A DNA stretch of 64,000 nt from Pseudomonas sp. LS44 (GCF_024730785.1 NZ_CP102830.1:1178001-1242000); one strand, 5' to 3'. Shown: positions 15,474 through 24,934, counted from the stretch's first letter. Numbers and translations are program-made. Notes: generated by a model not told the origin, from the letters alone.

Positions 15474-17087
15474 TTAGATCGGCAGGGCGTCGAAGCTCTC
15501 GGCCTGCGCCATCTGCCACATGCGTCGATAGAACTCGCCGGAAATCTCGCCACTGAGCAGCTCGCCCGGCTTGAGGAACACGTGCACCTGCGAGTAGAGC
15601 TTGATCTCGCTGGCCGACAGGCGCCGCACCAGGTGTTTGGCCTCGATCTGCGACGGATGGCTGAGGCCGGCGGCGGCAATCATTTCACTCAGCGCCTTCA
15701 AGGTGTTGCGGTGAAAGTTGTGCACCCGCTGGGCTTTGTCCGGCACCACCAGGGCGCGCTGGCGCAGCGGGTCCTGGGTGGCCACGCCGGTCGGGCATTT
15801 GTTGGTATGGCAGCTCTGTGACTGGATGCAGCCGATGGCGAACATGAAGCCGCGCGCCGAGTTGGCCCAGTCTGCGCCCAGGGCCATCACGCTGGCGATG
15901 TCGAAGGCGCTGACGATCTTGCCGCTGGCGCCGAGCTTGATCTTGTCGCGCAGGTTGAGTCCGACCAGGGTGTTGTGCACGAACAGCAGGCCCTCGCGCA
16001 GCGGCACGCCGATATGGTCGGTGAACTCCAGCGGCGCCGCGCCGGTGCCGCCTTCCTTGCCGTCGATGACGATGAAGTCCGGCAGGATGCCGGTCGCCAG
16101 CATGGCCTTGGCGATGCCCATGAACTCCCACGGATGGCCCAGGCACAGCTTGAAGCCGACCGGCTTGCCGCCGGATAGCTCGCGTAGGCGGGCGATGAAA
16201 GCCATCATCTCGACCGGGGTGGAGAACTCACTGTGCCGCGCCGGCGAGATGCAGTCCTGGCCCATTGGCACGCCGCGGGTCAGGGAGATTTCCGCGGTGA
16301 CCTTGTGCTTGGGCAGGATGCCGCCGTGGCCGGGCTTGGCGCCCTGGCTCAGCTTGATCTCGATCATCCGTACCTGAGGGTTGCTGGCCTGCTCGCTGAA
16401 GCGCGCCGGGTCGAAACGGCCGTCGTCATCGCGACAACCGAAGTAGCCGCTGCCCAGCTCCCAGACCAGATCGCCGCCATGTTCGCGGTGGTAGAGGCTG
16501 ATGCTGCCCTCGCCGGTGTCGTGGTAGAAACCGCCAAGCTTGGCGCCCTGGTTCAGCGCGCGGATCGCATTGGCGCTCAGCGAGCCGAAACTCATTGCCG
16601 AAATATTGAACACCGAGGCCGAGTAGGGTTGCTTGCACTGCGGCCCGCCGATGGTCACGCGGAAGCTGCTCGGGTCGGCGTGATCGGCCGGCAGCAGCGA
16701 GTGGCCAATGAACTCGAAACCGTTCTGATACACGTCGGTGAGGGTGCCGAACGGCTTGTCCGCGCTCTCATTCTTCGCCCGCGCATACACCAGCGAGCGT
16801 TGTGCGCGGGAAAACGGCAGCTGTTCGGCGTCGCCCTCCAGCAGGTACTGGCGGATCTCCGGGCGGATCCCCTCCACCAGATAACGGATGTTGCCGAGAA
16901 TCGGATAGTTGCGCCGCACTGCCTGGCGCGTCTGCAACAGATCGCCGAGACCAATCAGACTCAGCACCCCGGTGAGCAGCGTCAGTGGCCACAGCCAGTC
17001 GTGGGCGACTAGAAAGGGCAGGCTGAATAGGGTGAATAACACGCAGAAAGCGAAGAATGCGTAGCGGCTGAGCAGGGACAGATTCAT
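15474..17087 (-). CDS. FMN-binding glutamate-synthase-family membrane protein
   Basis: A 537-residue protein with two N-terminal transmembrane helices (about 8-28 and 32-48), then the FMN-binding TIM barrel of the glutamate synthase large subunit. Landmarks are NISAMSFGSLSANAIRALNQGA, EIKLSQGAKPGHGGILPKHKV and IVIDGKEGGTGAAPLEFTDHIG. The [3Fe-4S] cysteines are in CIQSQSCHTNKCPTGVATQDP near residues 437-457. It lacks the glutaminase domain of GltB, so it resembles the stand-alone FMN-binding glutamate-synthase-family proteins (YerD type). The physiological reaction is not established; a flavin/iron-sulfur oxidoreductase role is likely. Confidence 0.93.
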   Translation of the reverse strand: MNLSLLSRYAFFAFCVLFTLFSLPFLVAHDWLWPLTLLTGVLSLIGLGDLLQTRQAVRRNYPILGNIRYLVEGIRPEIRQYLLEGDAEQLPFSRAQRSLVYARAKNESADKPFGTLTDVYQNGFEFIGHSLLPADHADPSSFRVTIGGPQCKQPYSASVFNISAMSFGSLSANAIRALNQGAKLGGFYHDTGEGSISLYHREHGGDLVWELGSGYFGCRDDDGRFDPARFSEQASNPQVRMIEIKLSQGAKPGHGGILPKHKVTAEISLTRGVPMGQDCISPARHSEFSTPVEMMAFIARLRELSGGKPVGFKLCLGHPWEFMGIAKAMLATGILPDFIVIDGKEGGTGAAPLEFTDHIGVPLREGLLFVHNTLVGLNLRDKIKLGASGKIVSAFDIASVMALGADWANSARGFMFAIGCIQSQSCHTNKCPTGVATQDPLRQRALVVPDKAQRVHNFHRNTLKALSEMIAAAGLSHPSQIEAKHLVRRLSASEIKLYSQVHVFLKPGELLSGEISGEFYRRMWQMAQAESFDALPI

Positions 17088-17157
17088 GAAAGCTCCTCGC
17101 CGGAGATCGGCCGCTTAGAGCCTAAACCGTGTGAGGCGGGGCGGCCAGCGAAGGGGA

Positions 17158-17538
17158 TCAGGTGTGGATGAGCCGTCCACCGCCGAACGACCAGTTCTCC
17201 CACGACGTCTCCTTGAAACAGACCATGATCTGCTCCGTGTCGAAGTTGGCCTTGGCCAACGTGGTCATCAGTTCTTCGAGGAGTTTCTTCTTCACCTTCA
17301 CGCTGCGCCCCACCGACCAGAGGATTTCGATCAGCACGAAGCTCTCGCCGCGCTCGTTCTGCAAATCTGGATAACTGGGGTCGAAGCGGAAGTCCTCGGT
17401 GTCGAGTTCCAACACACGCTGGAATTTGTCGGTGGCCGGCACGCCCGAGGACACCAGAGCCGCATGCACGGCGTCGACTACGGTGGCCTTGAATGCTGTC
17501 GATTTCGGCTTGCGAACGGTGACGGTGACCAGTGGCAT
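17158..17538 (-). CDS. Tautomerase-superfamily protein
   Basis: A 126-residue protein. The start is taken at 17538 (MPLVTVTVRKPKS), not the upstream in-frame Met at 17598, because tautomerases need Pro immediately after the initiator Met as the catalytic N-terminal base; that Pro is present. The length and ending (MVCFKETSWENWSFGGGRLIH) match the two-module tautomerase_2 group, in which the 'WENWSFG.GR' segment is characteristic. The substrate is unknown. It lies 70 bases beyond the FMN/Fe-S gene start and may be the promoter-proximal gene of a two-gene unit. Confidence 0.87.
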   Translation of the reverse strand: MPLVTVTVRKPKSTAFKATVVDAVHAALVSSGVPATDKFQRVLELDTEDFRFDPSYPDLQNERGESFVLIEILWSVGRSVKVKKKLLEELMTTLAKANFDTEQIMVCFKETSWENWSFGGGRLIHT

Positions 17539-17587
17539 GGGGACTCCGCGAGTACCTGGCGTTAAGGTGGAATATTGTTTCTGTACA

Positions 17588-17648
17588 CTAGCGCTCATTG
17601 CTTTCTAGTAGGGTCATAGCACAGACGTGTTTTTATGCTAGCGCTCAT
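17588..17648. repeat. 11-bp direct repeat CTAGCGCTCAT, 50 bp apart
   Basis: CTAGCGCTCAT occurs at 17588-17598 and 17638-17648, in the AT-rich stretch between the tautomerase gene and an AT-richer methyltransferase gene. The copies could be a duplication scar or regulator half-sites; nothing else identifies them. Confidence 0.6.
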
Positions 17649-17706
17649 GAATACACTGATTGCTTCATGAATTATCGAAATTCTTGTTTGGGTTGTTAGG
17701 GTTGCT

Positions 17707-18450
17707 ATGTCCACCAATGCTTTATATACCGATCTGTCCGGCTATTACGATTTGATGTGTGCTGACATCGACTACCAAGCGCAAAGCAATAGTGTGCGTA
17801 GGTTTCATCAGCTATTCGGCAGTGCAGGCAAGGATCATATCGATTTGGCCTGTGGCACCGGGCCACATGTTCGGTATTTCATAGACTTTGGCTACAGCAG
17901 TAGTGGGCTGGATATTAATCAACCCATGTTGGACATCGCTAAACTGCGCTGCCCGGAAGCCCAATTTACCTTGCAGGATATGTGTGCTTTTAGCGTGGAT
18001 GAACCGGTCGATCTGGTCACCTGTTTCCTCTACTCCATTCATTACAGTGGCGAGATTGACAGGCTGAAAGCGTGCATCGCCAGCGTCCACAAGGCGCTAA
18101 AAGCCGATGGCGTGTTCTGCTTTAATGCTGTGGATAAACATAAGATCGATAACAATTCATTCGCCCGGCATACGGTAGAGCATGGCGGCAGTCACTTTGC
18201 TTTCAGCTCGGGATGGAACTACTGCGGTCATGGCGAGAAACAATCACTACGACTCAGTATTGAGAAAACCACTTTGGATGTTAAACAGTCATGGGAAGAT
18301 GAACATGCCATGGTGGCTTTAGGTTTTGATGAGTGGCAAGAGTTATTGCAACCTTATTTCGAAGTCCATGTTTTTGAACATGACTACGAAAAGATAGTGC
18401 CGTGGGACAAAGTGTCAGGGAACGGCATATTTGTCTGTGTGAAAATTTAA
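17707..18450 (+). CDS. SAM-dependent methyltransferase of atypical composition
   Basis: A 247-residue class I methyltransferase. Motif I reads HIDLACGTGPHVRYFIDFGY near residues 44-63, followed by SGLDINQPMLDIAK, the adenosine-binding acidic region, then DLVTCFLYSIHYSG. The DYDLMCADIDY-type N-terminus resembles small-molecule methyltransferases. Its codons are visibly richer in A and T (AAT, GAT, TTT, ATA) than its neighbours, and the upstream 120 bases are also AT-rich, so I infer recent horizontal acquisition. The ATG at 17707 follows GTTAGGGTTGCT with no strong ribosome-binding site. It is a single gene between opposing neighbours, substrate unknown. Confidence 0.85.
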   Translation: MSTNALYTDLSGYYDLMCADIDYQAQSNSVRRFHQLFGSAGKDHIDLACGTGPHVRYFIDFGYSSSGLDINQPMLDIAKLRCPEAQFTLQDMCAFSVDEPVDLVTCFLYSIHYSGEIDRLKACIASVHKALKADGVFCFNAVDKHKIDNNSFARHTVEHGGSHFAFSSGWNYCGHGEKQSLRLSIEKTTLDVKQSWEDEHAMVALGFDEWQELLQPYFEVHVFEHDYEKIVPWDKVSGNGIFVCVKI

Positions 18451-18580
18451 ATCGAAATATCCGGTTTGCTCTGCGCTTTGCTGTGTTCGGCTGGCGCCAA
18501 GTAATGGTTGGCAAAAGCCGCCAAGGGCAACCGGCGGCCATCCGCAGCATTTTTCTACGCGCTGAGCCGCCGGTATGTGG

Positions 18581-19501
18581 TCAGCCACGCGCCGCGCTCA
18601 CCCCTTCCAGTGTGGCGAATGAAGTGTCCTTAGCGGTCAGCAAGAAGTCGCGCATGAACGGCGCGTCGAGCATGTCGGCGCGGATTCCGGCGTAAAGCGT
18701 GGCGTACAAGCCCTTGTCGCCGAGCCGCTTGGCCGTCACATAGCCGCGGGCGCTGTACTCGTGCATGGCCCAGTTGGGCAGGCCGCAGACGCCCCGTCCG
18801 CTGGCCACCAACTGCATCATCATCACCGTCAGTTCCGAGGTGCGCACTTGCGCCGGCTCGACGTCGGCCGGCTCGAGGAAGCGAGTGAAGATGTCCAGGC
18901 GGTCGCGCTCCACCGGATAGGTGATCAGTGTTTCGCTGGCCAGGTCTTCCGGCACCACGTAGGGCTTGCTGGCCAACGGGTGCTGGTTGGCCACGGCCAG
19001 TTGCGCCTCGTAAGTGAACAGCGGCACATAGGTGATGCCGGCCAACTCGACCGGGTCGGAAGTCACCACCAGGTCGAGATCGCCGCGCGCCAGGGCCGGC
19101 AGTGGGGCGAAGGAAAAGCCCGAGGCCAGATCCAGTTCGACTTCCGGCCAGGCATCGCGGAACTGGTCGATGGTCGGCATCAACCATTGAAAGCAGCTGT
19201 GGCATTCGATCGCCATGTGCAAACGGCCCGCGGTGCCGCCGGCCAGGCGCGCCATGTCGCGCTCGGCGGTGCGCAGTTGCGGCAACAGGCTGTCGGCCAG
19301 TTGCAGCAGGCGCAGGCCGGCGCTGGTGAAGCGCACCGGCTTGGTTTTGCGTACGAACAGCGGCATACCCAGGCGCTCTTCCAGCTCCTTGAACTGATGG
19401 GACAGCGCCGATTGGGTCAGATGCAGGCGCTCGGCGGCTTCCACCAGGCTGTCGGCCTCGCGCAGAGCGTGCAGGGTTTTCAGATGGCGAATTTCCAGCA
19501 T
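18581..19501 (-). CDS. metR: LysR-family methionine regulator MetR
   Basis: A 306-residue LysR regulator that in gamma-proteobacteria activates metE with homocysteine as co-effector. The N-terminus MLEIRHLKTLHALREADSLVEAAERLHLTQSALSHQFKELE is the MetR helix-turn-helix. The effector domain contains GRLHMAIECHSCFQWLMPTIDQF and GRGVCGLPNWAMHEY. I start at 19501 rather than the in-frame Met at 19513 because MetR proteins begin MLEI(R/K)HL. It is divergent from metE, the standard arrangement for this pair, with a 277-base intergenic region holding repeats and dyad sequences. Confidence 0.93.
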   Translation of the reverse strand: MLEIRHLKTLHALREADSLVEAAERLHLTQSALSHQFKELEERLGMPLFVRKTKPVRFTSAGLRLLQLADSLLPQLRTAERDMARLAGGTAGRLHMAIECHSCFQWLMPTIDQFRDAWPEVELDLASGFSFAPLPALARGDLDLVVTSDPVELAGITYVPLFTYEAQLAVANQHPLASKPYVVPEDLASETLITYPVERDRLDIFTRFLEPADVEPAQVRTSELTVMMMQLVASGRGVCGLPNWAMHEYSARGYVTAKRLGDKGLYATLYAGIRADMLDAPFMRDFLLTAKDTSFATLEGVSAARG

Positions 19502-19558
19502 GGGCAACCTCATGGCGTTCGGTGATGAGTAGGAGCGAGTTCATTGGCGATCAATGAT

Positions 19559-19596
19559 GTAGGGCGGGTGCAACCCGCAGGTTTCACCCGCCCTAC
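19559..19596. repeat. GTAGGGCGGGT/ACCCGCCCTAC palindrome
   Basis: GTAGGGCGGGT and ACCCGCCCTAC arms flank an inner CAACCCGCAGGTTTC segment. It sits in the metR-metE intergenic region immediately before another palindrome family (19609-19668). A related, longer copy begins at 22134. Confidence 0.75.
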
Positions 19597-19608
19597 ATAT
19601 AGGTTGGG

Positions 19609-19668
19609 GTAGGAGCGAATTCATTCGCGATCGGCGGAGATAGTCATCGCGAATGAATTCGCTCCTAC
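19609..19668. repeat. Long inverted repeat, GTAGGAGCGAATTCATTCGCGA type
   Basis: The two arms, about 22 bases each, are perfectly complementary around a 14-base centre. It is the same family as 4818-4885 and 51521-51580, and lies 111 bases upstream of the metE start, close to the candidate operators. Confidence 0.88.
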
Positions 19669-19674
19669 AAGACG

Positions 19675-19726
19675 ATCATGAGAAAACCTTGTGATCATCA
19701 AGAATATGTTGAGTTTGTCTCATGAT
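19675..19726. promoter_or_regulatory. Candidate metE/metR operator region with nested dyads
   Basis: A perfect 9-bp inverted repeat, ATCATGAGA (19675-19683) and TCTCATGAT (19718-19726), encloses a smaller dyad, CTTGTGATCATCAAG (19688-19702). It lies 53-104 bases upstream of metE and downstream of the repeat elements. MetR is the obvious candidate by position, but the classical TGAA-N5-TTCA site is not clearly present, so the binding protein is uncertain. Confidence 0.4.
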
Positions 19727-19778
19727 GCGATGGGTGTCGAGAATGGCGGCCATTCATTGATCAGAAGGAGACAACGCC

Positions 19779-22067
19779 ATGGCCCTGGCCCATAACCTCG
19801 GATTCCCCCGCATTGGTCGCGACCGCGAGCTGAAAAAAGCGCTCGAAGCCTATTGGAAAGGCGATCTCGATGAGGCCGGCCTGCGCGCCGTTGGCCGCCA
19901 GCTGCGCGCCGTCCACTGGCAGCTGCAAAAGGACGCTGGTATCGAGCTGCTGCCGGTCGGCGACTTCGCCTGGTACGACCAGGTGCTGACTCATTCGCTG
20001 ACCTTCGGCGTGATCCCCGAGCGTTTCCGCCCGCACAGCGGCCAGCCGAGCCTCGACACCCTGTTCGGCATGGCCCGCGGCGTCAGCCAGGGTTGCTGTG
20101 GTGGTGCGCATGCGGAGGAAATGACCAAGTGGTTCGATACCAACTACCACTACCTGGTCCCCGAATTTTCCGCAGACCAGCGCTTCCAGCTGAGCTGGGA
20201 GCAGCTGTTCGAGGAAGTCGCCGAGGCCCGTGAACTGGGCCATAAGGTCAAGCCGGTGCTGATCGGCCCGCTGACCTACCTGTGGCTGGGCAAGGCCAAG
20301 GGCGATGCATTCGACAAGCTCGACCTGCTCGAACGCCTGCTGCCGATCTACGGCGAAATCCTCGGGCGCCTGGCCGCTCAGGGCGTCGAGTGGGTGCAGA
20401 TCGACGAGCCGATCCTCACCCTCGACCTGCCGCAGGCCTGGAAGAACGCCTTCGAGCGCGCCTACCACCTGTTGCAGTACGCGCCGCTGAAGAAGCTGGT
20501 CGCCACCTATTTCAGCGGTCTGGAGGACAACCTCGGCCTGGCCGTCGGCCTGCCGGTGGATGGCCTGCACGTCGATCTGGTGCGCGCGCCGGAGCAGTTG
20601 CCGTTGCTGCTCGACCGCCTGCCGACCTACAAGGTGCTGTCGCTCGGCGTGGTCAACGGCCGCAATGTGTGGCGCTGCGATCTCGACCAGGCCCTGGAAC
20701 AGCTGCGCGAGGCCGAGCAGCGCTTCGGCGCCAACCTGTGGGTGGCGCCGTCCTGCTCGCTGCTGCACAGCCCGGTCGACCTGGCCCGCGAAGACCAATT
20801 GGATGCCGAGCTGCACAGCTGGCTGGCGTTCGCCGTGCAGAAGTGCGGCGAAGTCGCCGTGCTCAGTGCCACGCTCAACGATCCGCACAGTGCCGCAGTG
20901 CAGGCCGCCCTGGCCGCGAGCCGCACGGTGCAGGCCGGCCGTGCCGCCTCGCCGCGCATCCACAAGCCGGCGGTGCGGGCGCGGCTGGCGGCGGTCAAGG
21001 CGCAGGACAGCCAGCGTCTGTCGCCCTTCGCCCAGCGCATCGAGCAACAGCGTGCGCGCCTGCAACTGCCGGCATTCCCGACCACCACCATCGGCTCGTT
21101 CCCGCAGACCGCGGCGATCCGTCTGGCCCGGCAATCCTTCAAGCAGGGCAAGCTGTCGGCGGCCGAGTACACCGAGGCGATGCACGCGGAAATCCGCCAC
21201 GCCGTGGACGTGCAGGAGCGCCTCGGCCTGGACGTGCTGGTGCACGGCGAGGCCGAACGCAACGACATGGTCGAGTACTTCGCCGAGCAGCTGGATGGCT
21301 ATCTGTTCACCCGCTTCGGCTGGGTGCAGAGCTACGGTTCTCGCTGCGTGAAACCGGCGGTGATCTACGGCGACCTGAGTCGGCCCAAGGCGATGACCGT
21401 GGAGTGGATCGCCTACGCGCAGAGCCTCACCGCCAAGGTGATGAAGGGCATGCTCACCGGCCCGGTGACCATGTTGATGTGGTCCTTCCCGCGCGAGGAC
21501 GTGAGCCGCGAGGTGCAGGCGCGCCAGCTGGCCCTGGCGATTCGCGACGAGGTGGTCGACCTGGAAACGGCCGGGATCAAGATTGTGCAGATCGACGAGG
21601 CAGCGTTCCGCGAAGGGCTGCCGCTGCGCCGTGCCAACTGGCAGCCCTACCTGGACTGGGCCACCGAAGCGTTCCGCCTGTGCGCCAGCGGCGTGCGCGA
21701 CGAGACGCAGATCCACACGCACATGTGCTACAGCGAGTTCAACGACGTGATCGAGTCGATCGCCGCGATGGATGCCGACGTGATCACCATCGAGACCTCA
21801 CGTTCGGACATGGAGCTGCTGGACGCCTTCGAGGCCTTCGAATATCCCAACGAGATCGGCCCGGGCGTCTACGACATCCATTCGCCGCGGGTGCCGGATA
21901 CCGCTGAGATGGTCAATCTGCTCAACAAGGCGGCACGCCGGATTCCCGCCGAGCGCCTGTGGATCAACCCCGACTGCGGCCTGAAAACCCGTGGTTGGGC
22001 GGAGACCGAGGCGGCGCTGGTGAACATGGTGGCGGCGGCGCGGCAGCTGCGCCGCGAGTTGGCCTGA
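19779..22067 (+). CDS. metE: Cobalamin-independent methionine synthase MetE
   Basis: A 762-residue enzyme that transfers a methyl group from 5-methyltetrahydropteroyl-triglutamate to homocysteine, the last step of methionine synthesis without B12. The N-terminal half starts [22 protein letters not shown]. The C-terminal catalytic barrel begins around residue 430 ([16 protein letters not shown]) and holds the zinc ligands in HTHMCYSEF (His and Cys) and in [12 protein letters not shown] (second Cys), with the Glu ligand between them. AAGGAG precedes the ATG by 8 bases. It is divergent from metR, which probably activates it. A terminator-like hairpin lies at 22238-22262. Confidence 0.98.
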   Translation: MALAHNLGFPRIGRDRELKKALEAYWKGDLDEAGLRAVGRQLRAVHWQLQKDAGIELLPVGDFAWYDQVLTHSLTFGVIPERFRPHSGQPSLDTLFGMARGVSQGCCGGAHAEEMTKWFDTNYHYLVPEFSADQRFQLSWEQLFEEVAEARELGHKVKPVLIGPLTYLWLGKAKGDAFDKLDLLERLLPIYGEILGRLAAQGVEWVQIDEPILTLDLPQAWKNAFERAYHLLQYAPLKKLVATYFSGLEDNLGLAVGLPVDGLHVDLVRAPEQLPLLLDRLPTYKVLSLGVVNGRNVWRCDLDQALEQLREAEQRFGANLWVAPSCSLLHSPVDLAREDQLDAELHSWLAFAVQKCGEVAVLSATLNDPHSAAVQAALAASRTVQAGRAASPRIHKPAVRARLAAVKAQDSQRLSPFAQRIEQQRARLQLPAFPTTTIGSFPQTAAIRLARQSFKQGKLSAAEYTEAMHAEIRHAVDVQERLGLDVLVHGEAERNDMVEYFAEQLDGYLFTRFGWVQSYGSRCVKPAVIYGDLSRPKAMTVEWIAYAQSLTAKVMKGMLTGPVTMLMWSFPREDVSREVQARQLALAIRDEVVDLETAGIKIVQIDEAAFREGLPLRRANWQPYLDWATEAFRLCASGVRDETQIHTHMCYSEFNDVIESIAAMDADVITIETSRSDMELLDAFEAFEYPNEIGPGVYDIHSPRVPDTAEMVNLLNKAARRIPAERLWINPDCGLKTRGWAETEAALVNMVAAARQLRRELA

Positions 22068-22083
22068 GCGTCGGTTGGCCTCG

Positions 22084-22215
22084 TGTAGGAGCGAATTCAT
22101 TCGCGATGGGAGCTGCCCAGATTCGCAACCCGCGTAGGGCGTACTCGCGCAGCAGTACGCCGTGGACCCAGGCCGATGGCGGACTGTTCGCTGACGCTCC
22201 TGAGTCCCGCCCTAC
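22084..22215. repeat. Half palindrome plus GTAGGGCG...CGCCCTAC element after metE
   Basis: A half copy of the GTAGGAGCGAATTCATTCGCGA repeat (22084-22108) is followed by an element bounded by GTAGGGC (22134) and GCCCTAC (ending 22215), with an inner hairpin GGCGTACT/AGTACGCC at 22139-22162. No gene is supported here. Confidence 0.65.
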
Positions 22216-22237
22216 GCAATCCTCGGCGTGAAAACTG

Positions 22238-22262
22238 CGCCGAACGACCGTTCGGCGTTCTT
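22238..22262 (+). terminator. Terminator-like hairpin in the metE-hydrolase gap
   Basis: The perfect stem CGCCGAAC/GTTCGGCG with a 4-base loop is followed by TTCTT. It lies 170 bases after metE and 90 bases before the next start codon. Confidence 0.55.
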
Positions 22263-22349
22263 CATCAAATTGTCACCGAACTGTGGCGGCGCGCTCGTAT
22301 GAATGTCTGCGAATCTCTGTCTACTGGGGATCTGCGTTCTGGAATTTCG

Positions 22350-23339
22350 ATGCGCCTGTTGCTGTTGCTCGCCGCCTGGTTGTGCGGCCTGTCGTCCTTT
22401 GCGGCGAACCGTTGTGATGTCGCCGTACCGACCGAAATGGCCGAAGTGGGTGAGGTGCGCCTGGCCTACCAGAGCATCGGTCGGGTGCAGGATCCGGCCT
22501 TGCTGCTGGTCATGGGCATCGGCGGGCAGTTGATCGACTGGCCCGATGAAGTGGTCCAGGCGCTGTGCGCGCAGGGCTTCCGGGTGATCCGTTTCGACAA
22601 CCGCGACGTTGGCTTGTCGACCTGGGTGCAGCAAGCACCCGCAACCAATCTGACCTATGCAGCGCTGCGCTATCGGCTCGGTCTGAGCGTCAGCGCGCCT
22701 TATGGTCTGCGCGACATGGCTGGCGACACCCTGGCGTTGATGGATCATCTGGAGGTTTCGCGCTTCCACGTCCTGGGCGTGAGCATGGGCGGCATGATCG
22801 CCCAACACCTGGCCGATCTGGCTCCCGAGCGGGTGCTCAGTCTGATCCTGTTGATGACCAGCTCCGGCGCCCAGGGTTTGCCAGCCCCGAGCCCGGCCTT
22901 GCTGGCACTGCTAAGCCGGCGCGAGGCCGCTAACCGCGAGCTGGCCATCGAACAGCAGGCCGACTTGCTCGCCGCGTTAGGCAGTCCGGCGACTCATGAC
23001 GATCGCGCGCAGCTCCTGTACCAGGCGCGCGCCGCCTATGATCGGGCCTTCAATCCCGACGGAGCGCAGCGCCAGTTGCTCGCCGTCCTCGCCGAGCCCA
23101 GTCGCGTGGCCTTGCTGGATCGCCTGCAGGTGCCGACTCTGGTGGTGCATGGCACTGCCGATCCGCTGCTGCCGGTGATGCACGGCGTGCATGTCGCTGC
23201 GCACATCAGAGGCAGCCAGCTACGCCTGATTCCGGGCTTGGCGCATCGCTTTCAGGAGGCCTTCAAGGCGCCGCTGCTGGGCGCCGTGCTGCCTTATCTG
23301 GCGGCCCATCGGCGACCGATCGGGGTGGCGCAGTTGTGA
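22350..23339 (+). CDS. Secreted alpha/beta-hydrolase
   Basis: A 329-residue alpha/beta-hydrolase-fold enzyme. I start at 22350 (MRLLLLLAAWLCGLSSFAA) because this gives a clean signal peptide; in-frame starts at 22299 and 22176 would bury it. Fold landmarks are PALLLVMGIGGQLIDWPD (oxyanion loop region), RFDNRDVGLST, the nucleophile elbow GVSMGGMIAQ, the acid strand VVHGTADPLLP and the catalytic His in IPGLAHRFQEAF. The sequence style matches the FAD/NAD-free esterase/epoxide-hydrolase-like group; the substrate is unknown. It ends 10 bases before the convergent glpD gene. Confidence 0.87.
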   Translation: MRLLLLLAAWLCGLSSFAANRCDVAVPTEMAEVGEVRLAYQSIGRVQDPALLLVMGIGGQLIDWPDEVVQALCAQGFRVIRFDNRDVGLSTWVQQAPATNLTYAALRYRLGLSVSAPYGLRDMAGDTLALMDHLEVSRFHVLGVSMGGMIAQHLADLAPERVLSLILLMTSSGAQGLPAPSPALLALLSRREAANRELAIEQQADLLAALGSPATHDDRAQLLYQARAAYDRAFNPDGAQRQLLAVLAEPSRVALLDRLQVPTLVVHGTADPLLPVMHGVHVAAHIRGSQLRLIPGLAHRFQEAFKAPLLGAVLPYLAAHRRPIGVAQL

Positions 23340-23349
23340 TGGGCTGGGG

Positions 23350-24882
23350 TCAGGCGGTTTGCATGTGCTGCGGGCGCTCGGCGGCCAGGTAAGCGCGTAA
23401 GCGGGCCTGCTGGCCGGGGCTGAGGAGCAGACCGAGCTTGGTGCGGCGCCACAGGATGTCGTCGGCGTCGACAGCCCATTCCTGTTCGCAGAGGTAGTCG
23501 ACCTCGCGGGCGTAGAGTCCACCGCCGAGGTTTTCGCCCAGATCGGTCACCCCGCGTACGCCTTCCAGCAGGCGCCAGCAGCGACTGCCATAACTGTGTG
23601 CCCAGCGCCGGGCGAGGCTGCGCTCGAGCCAGCCGTGACGCTGACACAAGATCTCGGTGAGCCGCTCTGGATCGCTCAGTTGTTCGCCGCCGGGGAGTGG
23701 CGCCGTGGCCGTCCAGGCCGGCCGCATGCGCGGGAAATACGGCGCGAGCTGCGCCAACGCCGTTTCGGCGAGTTTGCGGTAGGTGGTCAGCTTGCCGCCG
23801 AACACCGACAGGAGCGGCGCTTCGCCAAGTTGGCCGACCAGCGCCAGGGTGTAATCGCGGGTCACTGCCGCCGGGTCGTCCGACTCGTCGTCGCACAGAG
23901 GCCGCACCCCGGCAAAGCTGTGCAGGATGTCAGCGCGGGCGATGGAGCGCTTGAAGTGGGCGTTGACCACCTGCAGCAGGTAATCGATTTCCGTGTCGCT
24001 GATCGTCACGCGCGCCGGATCGCCGCGGTATTCGCAATCGGTGGTGCCGATCAGGCTGAAGCGCTCGAGATAGGGGATGACGAAGACGATGCGCCGGTCT
24101 TCGTTTTGCAGGATGTAGGCCTGCTCGCCGTCGTGCACGCGCGGCACGATGATGTGGCTGCCCTGGATCAGGCGGATGCCGTAGGGCGAGGGCAGTTTCA
24201 GGTTGTCTTCGAGCAGGCTGGCGACCCACGGGCCGGCGGCGTTGACCAGCACCCGAGAACGGATCGAGTACAGGCTGCCGTCCGCACGCTCCAGATGGAC
24301 ATGCCAGAGCCCTTTGCGGCGCCGCGCGCTCACGCAGCGGGTGCGCGTATGGATATGTGCGCCCTGTTCGCGGGCGGCCATGGCGTTGAGCACCACCAGG
24401 CGAGCGTCATCGACCCAGCAATCGGAATACTCGAAGCCGCGGGTGATCTCCGCCTTCAGCGGGCTGCCGGCGCCCAGTCGTCGCCCGCGAGAGCCCGGCA
24501 GCTTTTCGCGTTTGCCCAGGTGGTCGTAAAGGAACAGGCCGACGCGGATCATCCAGGCCGGGCGCAGGTGCGGGCGATGGGGAAGAATGAAGCGCAGCGG
24601 CCGAACGATATGCGGTGCTTTGGCCAGCAGCACCTCGCGCTCGGCCAGCGACTCGCGCACCAGGCGGAATTCATAATGTTCGAGATAGCGCAGGCCTCCG
24701 TGAACCAGCTTGCTGCTGGCGGACGAGGTGTGCCTGGCCAGATCATCCTGTTCGCAAAGGAACACTGACAAGCCACGCCCGGCGGCGTCCGCGGCAATCC
24801 CGACACCATTGATGCCGCCGCCAATCACAGCGAGATCGTAGACTTCGGCCAATGGCGCGGTAGGGGTTTGCTGGGCTGGCAT
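23350..24882 (-). CDS. glpD: Aerobic glycerol-3-phosphate dehydrogenase GlpD
   Basis: A 510-residue membrane-associated FAD enzyme oxidising glycerol-3-phosphate to dihydroxyacetone phosphate and passing electrons to quinone. The N-terminal dinucleotide-binding motif is DLAVIGGGINGVGIAADAAGRG at about 16-37. HTSSASSKLVHGGLRYLEHYEF and FGGKLTTYRKLAE are family signatures for flavin binding. The length is normal. glpR lies 185 bases upstream in the same orientation. A GlpR-like operator at 24915-24934, between glpR and glpD, suggests glpD has its own repressed promoter. Confidence 0.97.
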   Translation of the reverse strand: MPAQQTPTAPLAEVYDLAVIGGGINGVGIAADAAGRGLSVFLCEQDDLARHTSSASSKLVHGGLRYLEHYEFRLVRESLAEREVLLAKAPHIVRPLRFILPHRPHLRPAWMIRVGLFLYDHLGKREKLPGSRGRRLGAGSPLKAEITRGFEYSDCWVDDARLVVLNAMAAREQGAHIHTRTRCVSARRRKGLWHVHLERADGSLYSIRSRVLVNAAGPWVASLLEDNLKLPSPYGIRLIQGSHIIVPRVHDGEQAYILQNEDRRIVFVIPYLERFSLIGTTDCEYRGDPARVTISDTEIDYLLQVVNAHFKRSIARADILHSFAGVRPLCDDESDDPAAVTRDYTLALVGQLGEAPLLSVFGGKLTTYRKLAETALAQLAPYFPRMRPAWTATAPLPGGEQLSDPERLTEILCQRHGWLERSLARRWAHSYGSRCWRLLEGVRGVTDLGENLGGGLYAREVDYLCEQEWAVDADDILWRRTKLGLLLSPGQQARLRAYLAAERPQHMQTA

Positions 24883-24914
24883 CGCGGTCCTTGGTGGTTG
24901 GAAGTGAACGTGAT

Positions 24915-24934
24915 GATGTTCATTTACGAAAATA
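24915..24934. promoter_or_regulatory. Candidate GlpR operator upstream of glpD
   Basis: GATGTTCATTTACGAAAATA matches about 15 of 20 positions of the enteric GlpR consensus WATGTTCGWTAWCGAACATW. It is 33-52 bases upstream of the glpD start, a typical repressor position. Confidence 0.65.

Noticed and set aside
19761..21722. A 653-codon open frame antisense to metE
   Set aside because: It is a GC-rich shadow of metE, with low-complexity translation and no motifs.
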